Below are positions 25,353 through 33,200 of a stretch of 64,000 bases of DNA, one piece after another (positions within the stretch are counted from its first letter, which is position 1; each line of letters begins with the position of its first letter). Origin of the DNA: Rhodococcus sp. KBS0724 (lineage in GTDB: Bacteria > Actinomycetota > Actinomycetes > Mycobacteriales > Mycobacteriaceae); NCBI RefSeq assembly GCF_005938745.2, contig NZ_VCBX02000001.1, positions 887,501 through 951,500 of the forward strand. Direction: 5' to 3'. Under the pieces are notes generated by a model. The model saw nothing but the letters and a program-made list of their open reading frames with translations, was not told the DNA's origin and did no database searches. A program made the translations under genes and the position numbers.

Positions 25353-25408
25353 CTTACTGAATTGGTGTCTAGTACGCAAAGTACGCCTTACTGAATCGGT
25401 GTCAAGTA
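25353..25408. promoter_or_regulatory. Paired 22-bp direct repeats, candidate TetR operators
   Basis: CTTACTGAATTGGTGTCTAG followed by TA (25353-25374) and a copy with two changes (25387-25408) occur with a 34-bp period, about three helical turns. They lie between the divergent P450 and TetR genes. Direct rather than inverted repeats suggest two protein dimers on one face of the DNA. Confidence 0.6.
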
Positions 25409-25424
25409 GTAATCTGGGTTCGCC

Positions 25425-26024
25425 ATGGTCACCCCACGTAAGCGTCTCGATCGCGAGCAGCGACGCACGCAACTCCTCGACATCGGTGCGCAACTCTTTG
25501 CCGACCGGTCGTACGAGGATGTCTGGATCGAAGAAGTCGCTGAGATAGCGGGCGTCTCGCGCGGGCTGATGTACCACTACTTTCCGACCAAGCGGGATTT
25601 CTTTGCGGCCATAGTCGAACGAGAGTCCCAGCATCTACTCGAAGTAACGGCGCCGGATTCGACATTGCCCATCCAGGAACAGATCGCGGCTGGGCTCGAT
25701 GCCTACTTTGCGTACGTGAAGTCGCACAGTAAGGGAGTGCGCGCAATCAACGTCGGGACGTTGTCGGCCGAAGCCGGTATCCGGGCGATAGTCGAGCGCG
25801 AGTTGGAACAGCAGCAGATTCGGATCCTCGACGCTCTCGGATTCGACGACGAGCGCAGGCAGATTGCCGCCGTCGCGGTGCGTGGGTGGATTGCCTTCGT
25901 TCGTGCAGTGTGTCTGAACTGGCTCGATCAACCGTCGATACCGCAGGAGGAATTGCGCGTGATCTGTCTGCGCACTCTTGCCGGGGCGCTCGGAACGGAT
26001 CTAGGCAGTACGCAAGACGACTAG
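25425..26024 (+). CDS. TetR family transcriptional regulator (divergent from P450)
   Basis: A 199-residue TetR protein. The HTH spans about 12-58 with EDVWIEEVAEIAGVSRGLMYHYFPTKRDFF. The ligand-binding domain has a KGVRAINVGTLSAEAGIRAIVERE region and WIAFVRAVCLNWLDQP, a pattern often seen in actinobacterial TetR proteins that control lipid oxidation genes. It starts at ATG 25425, 17 nt after the second copy of a direct repeat that probably is its operator. It most likely represses the adjacent P450 gene. It ends 17 nt from the convergent transporter gene. Confidence 0.88.
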   Translation: MVTPRKRLDREQRRTQLLDIGAQLFADRSYEDVWIEEVAEIAGVSRGLMYHYFPTKRDFFAAIVERESQHLLEVTAPDSTLPIQEQIAAGLDAYFAYVKSHSKGVRAINVGTLSAEAGIRAIVERELEQQQIRILDALGFDDERRQIAAVAVRGWIAFVRAVCLNWLDQPSIPQEELRVICLRTLAGALGTDLGSTQDD

Positions 26025-26040
26025 CGAAAAAGAGCTGATC

Positions 26041-26919
26041 TCAGTCGATCTCGGCCATGTTGCGAGATTTTCGCGTGATGACGGCACCGAACGCCGCTGC
26101 CAACGGGAACATGACGACGCCGTAGACCGCAGCTGGAACGGCCAACCGCACGTTGTCCATCAAGCTGACAGCGATGGTGATCGCCAAAGTGCTGTTGTGG
26201 ATCCCGATTTCCATCGAACTGGCGATGGCTTGACGGTCCTCGATGCCGAAGACCCTGGGAACGACGTATCCGATCGACAGGCTCAGCAGACAGAACAATG
26301 CGGCGACAACTCCGATGTCGACCAGGTAGTCCGCAATGTTCTCGCGCTCCGATATGACGGTGCCGACAATGACCAGCGCCAGCACGACGGCCGATCCGAT
26401 GCGCACCGGCTTGTCCATTCGCTGGGCAAAAGCGCTACTGCGCAGGCGAACCCACATCCCGATTGCGACTGGGATCAGGACGACGGCAAAAACTTGCACA
26501 ACCTTCGTGAACTGGAGGCCGAGGGTGCCGTCGGCGTCAGTAGGCTCGAAATAACCGAGGGCGAAGTTGGTGATCAACGGCAGGGTAATCACGGCGATCA
26601 CTGAATTTACCGCTGTGAGTGTCACATTGAGCGCAACGTCGCCGCGAAAGAGGTGACTGAACAAGTTGGCTGTGGTGCCGCCCGGCGATGCGGCCAGGAG
26701 CATCATGCCGACAGCGAGTAGGGGATCGAGATCGAAGGCGGTAACCAGCCCGAACGCAACGGCCGGTAGCAGTATCAACTGGCAGACGAGGGCGATCGAG
26801 ACCGCTTTGGGTGCTTTTGCGACGCGGGCAAAGTCCTCGACGGTCAGTGAGAGTCCGAGACCGAACATGATGATCGCGAGTGCAATCGGCAGACCGACCG
26901 ATGTGAGAGCTGAGTCCAT
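26041..26919 (-). CDS. Bile acid:sodium symporter (BASS/SBF) family transporter
   Basis: A 292-residue membrane protein with about nine to ten hydrophobic helices. The family signature is seen in MLLAASPGGTTANLFSHLFRGDVALNVTLTAVNSV and in SSMEIGIHNSTLAITIAVS, which mark the two unwound crossing helices and the sodium sites of BASS proteins. Members carry bile acids, keto acids or other organic anions into the cell. The ATG at 26919 is preceded by GGAAGTGG; a GTG 18 nt upstream is the alternative. It is convergent with the TetR gene. Because a steroid cluster is close by, uptake of a steroid acid is possible but only an inference. Confidence 0.88.
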   Translation of the reverse strand: MDSALTSVGLPIALAIIMFGLGLSLTVEDFARVAKAPKAVSIALVCQLILLPAVAFGLVTAFDLDPLLAVGMMLLAASPGGTTANLFSHLFRGDVALNVTLTAVNSVIAVITLPLITNFALGYFEPTDADGTLGLQFTKVVQVFAVVLIPVAIGMWVRLRSSAFAQRMDKPVRIGSAVVLALVIVGTVISERENIADYLVDIGVVAALFCLLSLSIGYVVPRVFGIEDRQAIASSMEIGIHNSTLAITIAVSLMDNVRLAVPAAVYGVVMFPLAAAFGAVITRKSRNMAEID

Positions 26920-27047
26920 GTGGCCACTTCCAGTCACTTGGGGAGAATTTTACTGAAACTACCGTGATGCTTGGGTTTGCGTGGCCATTTGGATGCATTC
27001 GTGTATCGGTCCGTGACGAGGTGGCTGAGCGCGGTTATCGTCGAACT

Positions 27048-27320
27048 ATGTGCCGAAACATCACCGAACTCCGTGGACTCGAACCAGCCGCAACAGCGGA
27101 GGAGATCGAGGCAGCCTCTCGCCAATACATACGTAAGGTGAGTGGAATTGCCAAGGTGTCCGATGCCAACCGTGATGCCTTTGAACAGGCAGTTCGGGAG
27201 GTCACCGAAACTACGACGCGTTTGCTCAGCGCGCTGCCGCCGCGCAAACAGCCTCCCCAAACTGTCCCGCCGTTGCGTCGACCCGAAGTTCAGGCCCGAA
27301 TCGCCGCTCGTTCGTCCTGA
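27048..27320 (+). CDS. DUF2277 family small protein
   Basis: A 90-residue soluble protein beginning MCRNITELRGLEPAATAEEI, the conserved start of DUF2277 proteins. These are small helical proteins of unknown function widespread in actinobacteria. The C-terminal third is Pro/Arg-rich. The ATG at 27048 is fixed by the family start; the longer frame upstream is not supported. It ends 5 nt before the next gene on the same strand, so the two are probably one transcription unit. No catalytic motif visible. Confidence 0.85.
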   Translation: MCRNITELRGLEPAATAEEIEAASRQYIRKVSGIAKVSDANRDAFEQAVREVTETTTRLLSALPPRKQPPQTVPPLRRPEVQARIAARSS

Positions 27321-27325
27321 CCCGA

Positions 27326-28747
27326 GTGGACCTCACCGACATCGACGCGTGGGACGTCGAACCCCTCGAACAACTTGCCGGAGGACTCGAGGGCGTGCTG
27401 GTTGCGCACCGCGTCCGGGACATGCGCCGACGCCTGGACGTGTTGCGCAGGGAGGCAGCCTCCGACGAACTACAGATCCGTGAAGACGGTTCGGTGTCAG
27501 CGGTCGCTCCCATCGTCGAAGGGCATCCCCTTCACGTGCATGCCGAACTGCTCTCGGCTGCCGCGCGTGAGCTGATCGGGGAAGCACTGCTGGTATCCGC
27601 GGATCTGCACCATGCGCTGTCCGTCCGGTCACAGGTGGGTACGGATCTGCGGGACAAGGCTTTTCGTGTCAACGAGGAGTGGCGTGGTTTCAGTCCGGCG
27701 CGCCGACGAGAGATTGTGCAGCGTGCTCCGGATCTGATCGCGAATCTCGACGGTATCCCGACAAGCATGCGCAGTCCGGTCAATCTGCGACGCGTGCAGG
27801 CCGAACGGGCACGGCTACAGGATGATTCGGTGCGCATCTCTCAAGAACTCCATCGCGAGTACTTCGGCGGACGATTGAGTAACACCGGTGCCGGACTCTG
27901 GTATGCGCAGCGCAAACTCGAGGATCTGAATTCGCTGGACGAGCTCCTCCACGAACAACCCGACCGCAAGTTGATCCTGATGGATATGCGCTCCGGTGAG
28001 CGCGGGTTTGGCGCGATAGCAATCGGTGATCCGGATACGGCAGATCACATCGCCGTGACCGTCCCTGGTCTCAACACCAACGTCAAGGACTCGTTGCGCG
28101 GAATGGTCGGGGAGGCAACACGATTGCGCGACGAGGCGCAGCGTCAGCTCCACAGTGCCGGACGTGAGGAAACCGTGGCCGCGATCGCCTGGATCGGATA
28201 CGACGCCCCTCAAGTCATCGGCCCGGGAAAATTCGACCTCGGTCGGGCCAGCTTCGACGTGAGCCGTTCCGCCAAAGCGGGTATCGCGGCCGATGCGCTG
28301 GGGAGCTTCTTCCACGGACTACGAGCGGCAGCTGCGAAGCCGGACGTGCACATCACCGCACTCGGCCATTCCTACGGATCCCTTGCGACTTCGCTTGCAC
28401 TGCAACGGGGTGCAAGTGCGTCGGTCGACGATGTGGTGTTCTACGGGTCTCCCGGTGTCCGGGCAAAAGTGGAGGCGGATCTCGGTATCGCGGATCGGCA
28501 CGTCTACGTCATGAAGGCCGAAGGAGACAGCATCGCGGGCTTCGGACGCTTCGGCGGGGACCCGACACGAACGGAGTTCCAGCGGTTGTCCACAGCGGAG
28601 GGGATCACGCCGGACGGCGTGAAACACGAACGGGCCTTCGGTCATGCCGAGTACGCGAGAACCGGAGACAACGGTGAACTGAGGATGACAGGTTACAACC
28701 TCGCCGTGGTGGTGGCGGGATTGCCGGAGCTTGCAGTGCTCGCCTGA
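27326..28747 (+). CDS. Alpha/beta hydrolase of the DUF1023 family
   Basis: A 473-residue protein. An N-terminal helical region (about 1-175) is followed by an alpha/beta-hydrolase-like domain, with nucleophile context ALGHSYGSLATSLALQ (S about 348) and a VPGLNTNVKDSLRGMVGEA segment characteristic of DUF1023. Members are predicted serine hydrolases of mycolate-containing bacteria, sometimes linked to secreted systems. A GTG at 27326 gives the start, 5 nt after DUF2277, with a weak ribosome site, suggesting coupled translation. No signal peptide is seen. The substrate is unknown. Confidence 0.83.
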   Translation: MDLTDIDAWDVEPLEQLAGGLEGVLVAHRVRDMRRRLDVLRREAASDELQIREDGSVSAVAPIVEGHPLHVHAELLSAAARELIGEALLVSADLHHALSVRSQVGTDLRDKAFRVNEEWRGFSPARRREIVQRAPDLIANLDGIPTSMRSPVNLRRVQAERARLQDDSVRISQELHREYFGGRLSNTGAGLWYAQRKLEDLNSLDELLHEQPDRKLILMDMRSGERGFGAIAIGDPDTADHIAVTVPGLNTNVKDSLRGMVGEATRLRDEAQRQLHSAGREETVAAIAWIGYDAPQVIGPGKFDLGRASFDVSRSAKAGIAADALGSFFHGLRAAAAKPDVHITALGHSYGSLATSLALQRGASASVDDVVFYGSPGVRAKVEADLGIADRHVYVMKAEGDSIAGFGRFGGDPTRTEFQRLSTAEGITPDGVKHERAFGHAEYARTGDNGELRMTGYNLAVVVAGLPELAVLA

Positions 28748-28814
28748 ATGCGCCGTCGGCAGTTTCGGTACACACTGTGAGGGTTGTTCTTTTATCTGAT
28801 CTCGAGGAGTGTTC

Positions 28815-29810
28815 ATGCCTGTTTCCACCGTCACCCTGGCCGAAGGTCTCACCGTCAGCGCACAGGGCTACGGCGCTATGTCGGTGGCCCCCGTGTACGG
28901 GCCGGTGGATCCGGCAGAAGCGCTCGCGACGCTGCATCATGCGGTGGATATCGGGATCACCTTCATCGACACCGCAAACATCTACGGCGACGGTGCGAGC
29001 GAGCTGGCCGTGGGTAAATTGCTCGAAGGTCGGCGCGACGAGGTTCAGTTGGCCACCAAATTCGGACTGGTGGGTGGCTTGTCAGCTGGTCAGCGGGGGA
29101 TCAACGGCGATCCGGCTTACGTGGCGAAAGCCCTCGACGAATCGCTCGGACGTCTCGGCGTCGACCATGTCGATCTGTACTACCTCCATCGTGTTGACCC
29201 GACGGTTCCGATCGAGGACACGGTGGGCGCGATGGCAGAGCAGGTAAAGGCCGGCAAGATCCGGCACATCGGACTCTCGGAAGCAACGGGAGACGAACTG
29301 CGTCGCGCGTATGCGGTCCACCCCATCTCCGCGATCCAGTCCGAGTGGAATATCTCGAGTCGCGACGTGGAGAACAAAGTGGTGCCCGCCGCCGCTGAAC
29401 TCGGCGTGGGATTTGTTCCGTTCTCTCCGGTGGGACGAGGGTTCCTCGCGGGCTCGTTCGATCCCAGCGAGTGGGGCGAGAACGATCTGCGTCGACGCTT
29501 CCCGCGTTTCACGGATGCAGCACTTGCCACCAACCAGAAGGTGCTCGACGTCGTGCGCGAAGTGGGCGCCGAATCAGGAGCGACTCCGGCGCAGGTGTCA
29601 CTGGCGTGGCTCGACGCGAAGGGACGGCATTACGGCCTGCCGTCGGTCTCGATTCCGGGCACCCGTTTTGCGGCGCGTGTGAGCGAGAATGCCGGCGCGT
29701 TGGACATCGATCTGACCGACGATCAGATCGCCCGACTCGACGCGCTTGCGGCTATCACCGAGGGGGAGCGCTCGGCAGATCTGAACTGGATCTCGCAAGG
29801 ACGCGAGTAG
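28815..29810 (+). CDS. Aldo/keto reductase
   Basis: A 331-residue aldo/keto reductase of the AKR13/YajO-like type. The catalytic residues are D and Y in FIDTANIYGDGASE, K in LATKFG and H in DLYYLHRVDP. The cofactor loop near the C-terminus is SIPGTRFAARVSENAGAL. It likely reduces aldehydes or ketones with NADPH in the cytoplasm. The ATG at 28815 is preceded by GAGGAG at the right distance; two codons upstream are also open. It stands alone between the DUF1023 hydrolase and an MFS transporter, both on the same strand. Substrate unknown. Confidence 0.92.
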   Translation: MPVSTVTLAEGLTVSAQGYGAMSVAPVYGPVDPAEALATLHHAVDIGITFIDTANIYGDGASELAVGKLLEGRRDEVQLATKFGLVGGLSAGQRGINGDPAYVAKALDESLGRLGVDHVDLYYLHRVDPTVPIEDTVGAMAEQVKAGKIRHIGLSEATGDELRRAYAVHPISAIQSEWNISSRDVENKVVPAAAELGVGFVPFSPVGRGFLAGSFDPSEWGENDLRRRFPRFTDAALATNQKVLDVVREVGAESGATPAQVSLAWLDAKGRHYGLPSVSIPGTRFAARVSENAGALDIDLTDDQIARLDALAAITEGERSADLNWISQGRE

Positions 29811-29856
29811 TCACGTCGTGAGCCTGGCGAACTACTAGGAGTAACATAACTGCGCG

Positions 29857-31131
29857 ATGAAAAAAGTGTGGCTGGTCTGGGGTGTCGGTGTATTTGCGTA
29901 TGTGATCGCCGTGCTTCACCGCACTTCATTTGGTGTCTCGGGTCTGGCTGCAGCAGAACGTTTCTCGATTACCCCCAGTGTGCTGTCGAGTTTTGTGGTC
30001 CTGCAGATCGTGGTGTACGCGGGCATGCAGATCCCGGCGGGTGTGCTGCTCGATCGATACGGCTCGCGCATCATGATCGGCGTCGGCGCATTCATCCTGA
30101 CGTGCGCGCAGTTGACGTTGGCGTTCACGGAATCGCTGCCCGTCGCGATTGGCGCACGCATCGCCGTGGGAGCCGGCGACGCACTCACCTTTATTTCCGT
30201 GCTGCGACTGGTTCCGCAGTGGTTCCCGCCGAGGCAGGTGCCACTCGTGTCGCAGTTCACGGGCATTCTCGGTCAACTGGGACAAGTACTTTCGGCTTTG
30301 CCGTTCATGTTGCTGCTGACCGGGACCGGTTGGACGCTCGCCTACGGCAGCGCCGCCGGCTTGGGCCTCCTCGCTTTTGTATTGGCACTCAGCCTGATTC
30401 GCGATTCACCGCCGGGCACCGAAATAGTGGCGGTTCCTGCCGGGGCAAGAGAGATCGGCCGCCAGATCAAGACGGTGTGGATGCGTCCGGGTACACGCCT
30501 CGGGTTCTTCAGCCACATGGGTACGCAGTTCTCGATCACGACATTCGCGTTGTTGTGGGGAGTCCCGTACCTGTCGTCGGCGCAAGGACTCGACGCCGCA
30601 ACGGTCGGTTCTCTACTCACACTGTCGGTGATCTCTGCCATCGTCGCGGGCCCCATACTCGGCATTCTCACCGGCCGGTATCCGATGCGCCGATCTTGGC
30701 TCGTTCTTTCCATCATGGTGAGCAGTGCGGTGATGTGGACGATCGTGTTGGCCCGCAGCGAACCGTCACCGCTGTGGTTGCTGACGATATTGATCATCGT
30801 GATTTCAATCGGCGGTCCGGGTTCGGTGATCGGCTTCGACTATGCCCGCACATTCAACCCGAGCTCGGCGATGGGCACGGCTCAGGGAATGGTCAATATC
30901 GGTGGATTCCTGGCCTCGCTGATCGTGATCCAGGTGATGGGTGTGATTCTCGGCCATATGGGCGGCTATACCTTCGACGGTTTCCGGGTGGCCTGGTTGG
31001 TTCAGTACCCGGTGTGGATTCTCGGCATCATCGGTGTGCTCGTCACCCGGGGCAAAGCGCGACGCCAACTTGCGGAAGATGGAGTTCGGGTACGTCCGAT
31101 GCGAGAGGTTCTGCGAGGTCGTAGGCAGTAA
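29857..31131 (+). CDS. MFS transporter
   Basis: A 424-residue major facilitator with twelve predicted helices. The cytoplasmic loop 2-3 motif appears as LLDRYGSRIMIGVGA, and the loop after helix 8 as GRYPMRRSW. It lacks the drug-antiporter motif of the DHA2 type and looks like the nitrate/sugar-type or general metabolite MFS proteins. The ATG at 29857 follows CTAGGAGTAAC within 15 nt. A second open frame of nearly the same length overlaps it on the same strand but is Arg/Ser-rich and is rejected. Substrate unknown. Confidence 0.9.
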   Translation: MKKVWLVWGVGVFAYVIAVLHRTSFGVSGLAAAERFSITPSVLSSFVVLQIVVYAGMQIPAGVLLDRYGSRIMIGVGAFILTCAQLTLAFTESLPVAIGARIAVGAGDALTFISVLRLVPQWFPPRQVPLVSQFTGILGQLGQVLSALPFMLLLTGTGWTLAYGSAAGLGLLAFVLALSLIRDSPPGTEIVAVPAGAREIGRQIKTVWMRPGTRLGFFSHMGTQFSITTFALLWGVPYLSSAQGLDAATVGSLLTLSVISAIVAGPILGILTGRYPMRRSWLVLSIMVSSAVMWTIVLARSEPSPLWLLTILIIVISIGGPGSVIGFDYARTFNPSSAMGTAQGMVNIGGFLASLIVIQVMGVILGHMGGYTFDGFRVAWLVQYPVWILGIIGVLVTRGKARRQLAEDGVRVRPMREVLRGRRQ

Positions 31132-31184
31132 ATCATCCGCGACGGGTGAAGCGAGCGCACCTGCGTTCGTACCACGCTTGATGG

Positions 31185-31610
31185 ATGAGCGATCCATTGA
31201 ATATCGGCCCGGTCGAATTGGTGGTGCTGGGGTTCCCAGGTTCGAGAGTGGACCCGGATACCGTCGCCGCACTGCAGAACATCGTCGAGCGTGGGTTCGT
31301 TACCCTGCTCGATCTCGTGTACATCGCCAAAGATCTCGACGGCAACATCAGGCAGGTCGACGTCGACGAGGACCTCACCGACATCGGCCTGGCAATCCTG
31401 TCGATCGAGGCAAAAGCATTGATCAGCGACGAGGACCTCGACGTGGTTCGCGAGTCTCTGGAACCAGGTACCTCCGCGGCAGTCATCGTCTACGAGCAGA
31501 CGTGGGCGCGGGACTTCACCACCAAGGCCCGCGCGGGCGGTGGCGAGGTAGTTCTCCATGTTCAGATCCCACACGACGTCGTAGTGGCCGCAGTCGCTGC
31601 GGCGCTCTGA
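31185..31610 (+). CDS. DUF6325/DUF1269-like small protein
   Basis: A 141-residue soluble protein with MSDPLNIGPVELVVLGFPGS at the start, a GFVTLLDLVYIAKDLDGN segment and a C-terminal EVVLHVQIPHDVVVAAVAAAL. This is the pattern of small actinobacterial proteins annotated as DUF1269 or DUF6325; their function is unknown. The next gene, 40 nt on, encodes a SHOCT-domain protein, and these two are often side by side in actinobacteria (from memory), which suggests a joint role at the membrane or in stress response. An ATG at 31181 is in another frame, so 31185 is used. Confidence 0.8.
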   Translation: MSDPLNIGPVELVVLGFPGSRVDPDTVAALQNIVERGFVTLLDLVYIAKDLDGNIRQVDVDEDLTDIGLAILSIEAKALISDEDLDVVRESLEPGTSAAVIVYEQTWARDFTTKARAGGGEVVLHVQIPHDVVVAAVAAAL

Positions 31611-31650
31611 GTAGTTCAGGCATCGCCCACACAAGGCAGAGGAGATCAGC

Positions 31651-31968
31651 ATGGTTTTTCGAGGTGGACGCAGAGGACGACCAGGATTGCTCGGCACCGT
31701 CGCGCGCACAGCAGTTGTGGCTGGAACAGCAAAGGCGACGTCCAACGCCATGGATCGGCGCAGCCAACGGAAGGCGAGCGAGCAGCAGGCGCAGTATGAG
31801 CAGTACGAGCAACAACAGGCGCCGCCGCAGCAGCAACAGGTTGCCCCGGCAGCACCTCCGGCCGGTGACGACCTGGTCTCGAAGCTTCAGGAGTTAGGAC
31901 GGTTGCATCAATCGGGAGTGTTGTCCGACGAAGAATTTGCGGCGGCAAAAGCTCGGTTGCTCAGCTAG
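31651..31968 (+). CDS. SHOCT domain protein
   Basis: A 105-residue protein. A basic, Gly-rich N-terminus with a short moderately hydrophobic stretch (VARTAVVAGTAKATSNAM) is followed by a Gln-rich linker (about 44-65) and a C-terminal SHOCT helix pair, LVSKLQELGRLHQSGVLSDEEFAAAKARLL split by the usual turn. SHOCT domains are short oligomerisation modules at the C-terminus of many bacterial proteins. AGAGGAG lies upstream of the ATG. It forms a pair with the upstream DUF6325-like gene and ends 3 nt from a convergent gene. Confidence 0.88.
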   Translation: MVFRGGRRGRPGLLGTVARTAVVAGTAKATSNAMDRRSQRKASEQQAQYEQYEQQQAPPQQQQVAPAAPPAGDDLVSKLQELGRLHQSGVLSDEEFAAAKARLLS

Positions 31969-31971
31969 CTT

Positions 31972-32952
31972 TCACGCCATCGTGATGTCGGCAATCAGAC
32001 CGTGATGGTCGGATCCTTTGACATCGATACGCTCGAGTGACGTCGCCACCGCGCCTCTGGTGAGGATGTGGTCGATACCGACAATCGCGGGGTAGGGCTT
32101 GTCGGTCGGGTAGGTCGGGATCAGGCCCGCACCGACCTGATCGGCTGCGCTGGCGTACCCGTCCGTGAGGAGATCGCGAAACTCCTTGTGTGAGTGAGTT
32201 GCATTGAAATCCCCACTAGCGATCACGTTGTCGCGACCGTCGACATCGGCGAGGTAGCCGCCGAGCTTCCGTTGTTCCGCTGCCCAAACCGAGGCGGGGG
32301 AGATATACGGCGGTGCCGTGTGGACGGCAAACAGCGTGACCGGTTGTGCCAGGCCGACGTTCAACTCGGCAGCCAAGGTTTCGGGGGAGAAACCGTCCAA
32401 ACTTCGTGTGTCAGTGAGGGGGAACCGGCTGTAGATTCCTGCTCCACCGCCGCCGCCGGCATAGGGAACCACGAACGAGTGGGGCAGAATAGCCTCGAGC
32501 CCAGCGTTTTTCAGCGCGTCGGCGGCGCCTGACGTCAACTCCTGCACTGTCAGCACATCCACGTCTCGATCGCGGACAGTCGCGACAAGTGATTCCGGAT
32601 CTGCTTCCCCGACCATGAGGTTGGCCTGCATGAGACGGATCGACGGACCGTGTGCGGTGCCGGTCGGACCACCTACGTACAGTGGCCCCACCGACCACAC
32701 GAACATGCCCAGGACCACAGCCGATCCGGCGCACAGGATCCAGCGTCGGCCGAAGGCGGCGATCACCCCACCGACCAGGGCAGCGATCATTGCTACCGGT
32801 GCGAAGGACGCCAGGACGATCACCACATTGCGCTCCACGGCAAGCCGCGTTGCGATCAAGGCAATCAACCCGACGACGATTCCCGTCACGCCGATAACCG
32901 TCGCGAGTCGACGCAGAGCTAGTCGTCGGGTTGTTGTCATCGCTGTCTGCAT
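31972..32952 (-). CDS. Endonuclease/exonuclease/phosphatase (EEP) family membrane protein
   Basis: A 326-residue protein with three transmembrane helices in the first 100 residues, then an EEP-fold domain. The EEP active-site pieces are seen: RLMQANLMVG, VQELT (Glu), GDFNATHSH (Asp/Asn), GIDHILTRG and SDHHGLIADI (Asp/His) near the C-terminus. The catalytic domain would face outside the membrane. Such proteins occur in actinobacteria as putative phosphodiesterases or nucleases; the natural substrate is not known. It ends 3 nt from the convergent SHOCT gene. A small reading frame and a wax synthase gene lie upstream on the same strand. Confidence 0.88.
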   Translation of the reverse strand: MQTAMTTTRRLALRRLATVIGVTGIVVGLIALIATRLAVERNVVIVLASFAPVAMIAALVGGVIAAFGRRWILCAGSAVVLGMFVWSVGPLYVGGPTGTAHGPSIRLMQANLMVGEADPESLVATVRDRDVDVLTVQELTSGAADALKNAGLEAILPHSFVVPYAGGGGGAGIYSRFPLTDTRSLDGFSPETLAAELNVGLAQPVTLFAVHTAPPYISPASVWAAEQRKLGGYLADVDGRDNVIASGDFNATHSHKEFRDLLTDGYASAADQVGAGLIPTYPTDKPYPAIVGIDHILTRGAVATSLERIDVKGSDHHGLIADITMA

Positions 32953-32991
32953 GTTCTCTATAGAAGCAGAACGGCACTATGAGAGCCCGTG

Positions 32992-33147
32992 TCAGACGGT
33001 ATTTCTTGCCCCACTGCTTCGATTACGGTCGTCGAACATGGCCTCGATCCGAGCTTTGATCTCAGCGGTACTGATCGTTCCACTGCGTGGGGCGGCGTAG
33101 GTGGCGGCTACCGGGGATGTCGGGGATTGCGGAATCTGGATGCCCAT
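32992..33147 (-). CDS. Small 51-residue reading frame between the wax synthase and EEP genes
   Basis: An ATG at 33147 with AGGGAC eight bases upstream opens a 51-residue frame that starts MGIQIPQSP and continues with a Pro/Ala/Thr-rich part. It ends in a charged helix-like TISTAEIKARIEAMFDDRNR. It is short enough that chance cannot be excluded, but the gap 32953-33200 otherwise holds nothing, and the downstream order on the minus strand fits a small cistron between the wax synthase and the EEP gene. I do not recognise the protein. Confidence 0.4.
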   Translation of the reverse strand: MGIQIPQSPTSPVAATYAAPRSGTISTAEIKARIEAMFDDRNRSSGARNTV

Positions 33148-33200
33148 GGTGAAGTCCCTGTCCTGGTTACGGATGTGACGATCGTTGCAGGAGTAGTGAA

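Noticed and set aside
29868..31124. Second plus-strand frame of 418 residues within the MFS gene
   Set aside because: It is nearly as long as the real gene but polar and Arg/Ser/Gly-rich, without membrane helices; it is a frame-shifted shadow.
31780..31860. Gln-rich CAG-type tract in the SHOCT gene as a microsatellite
   Set aside because: The codons are mixed and the tract fits a normal flexible linker.
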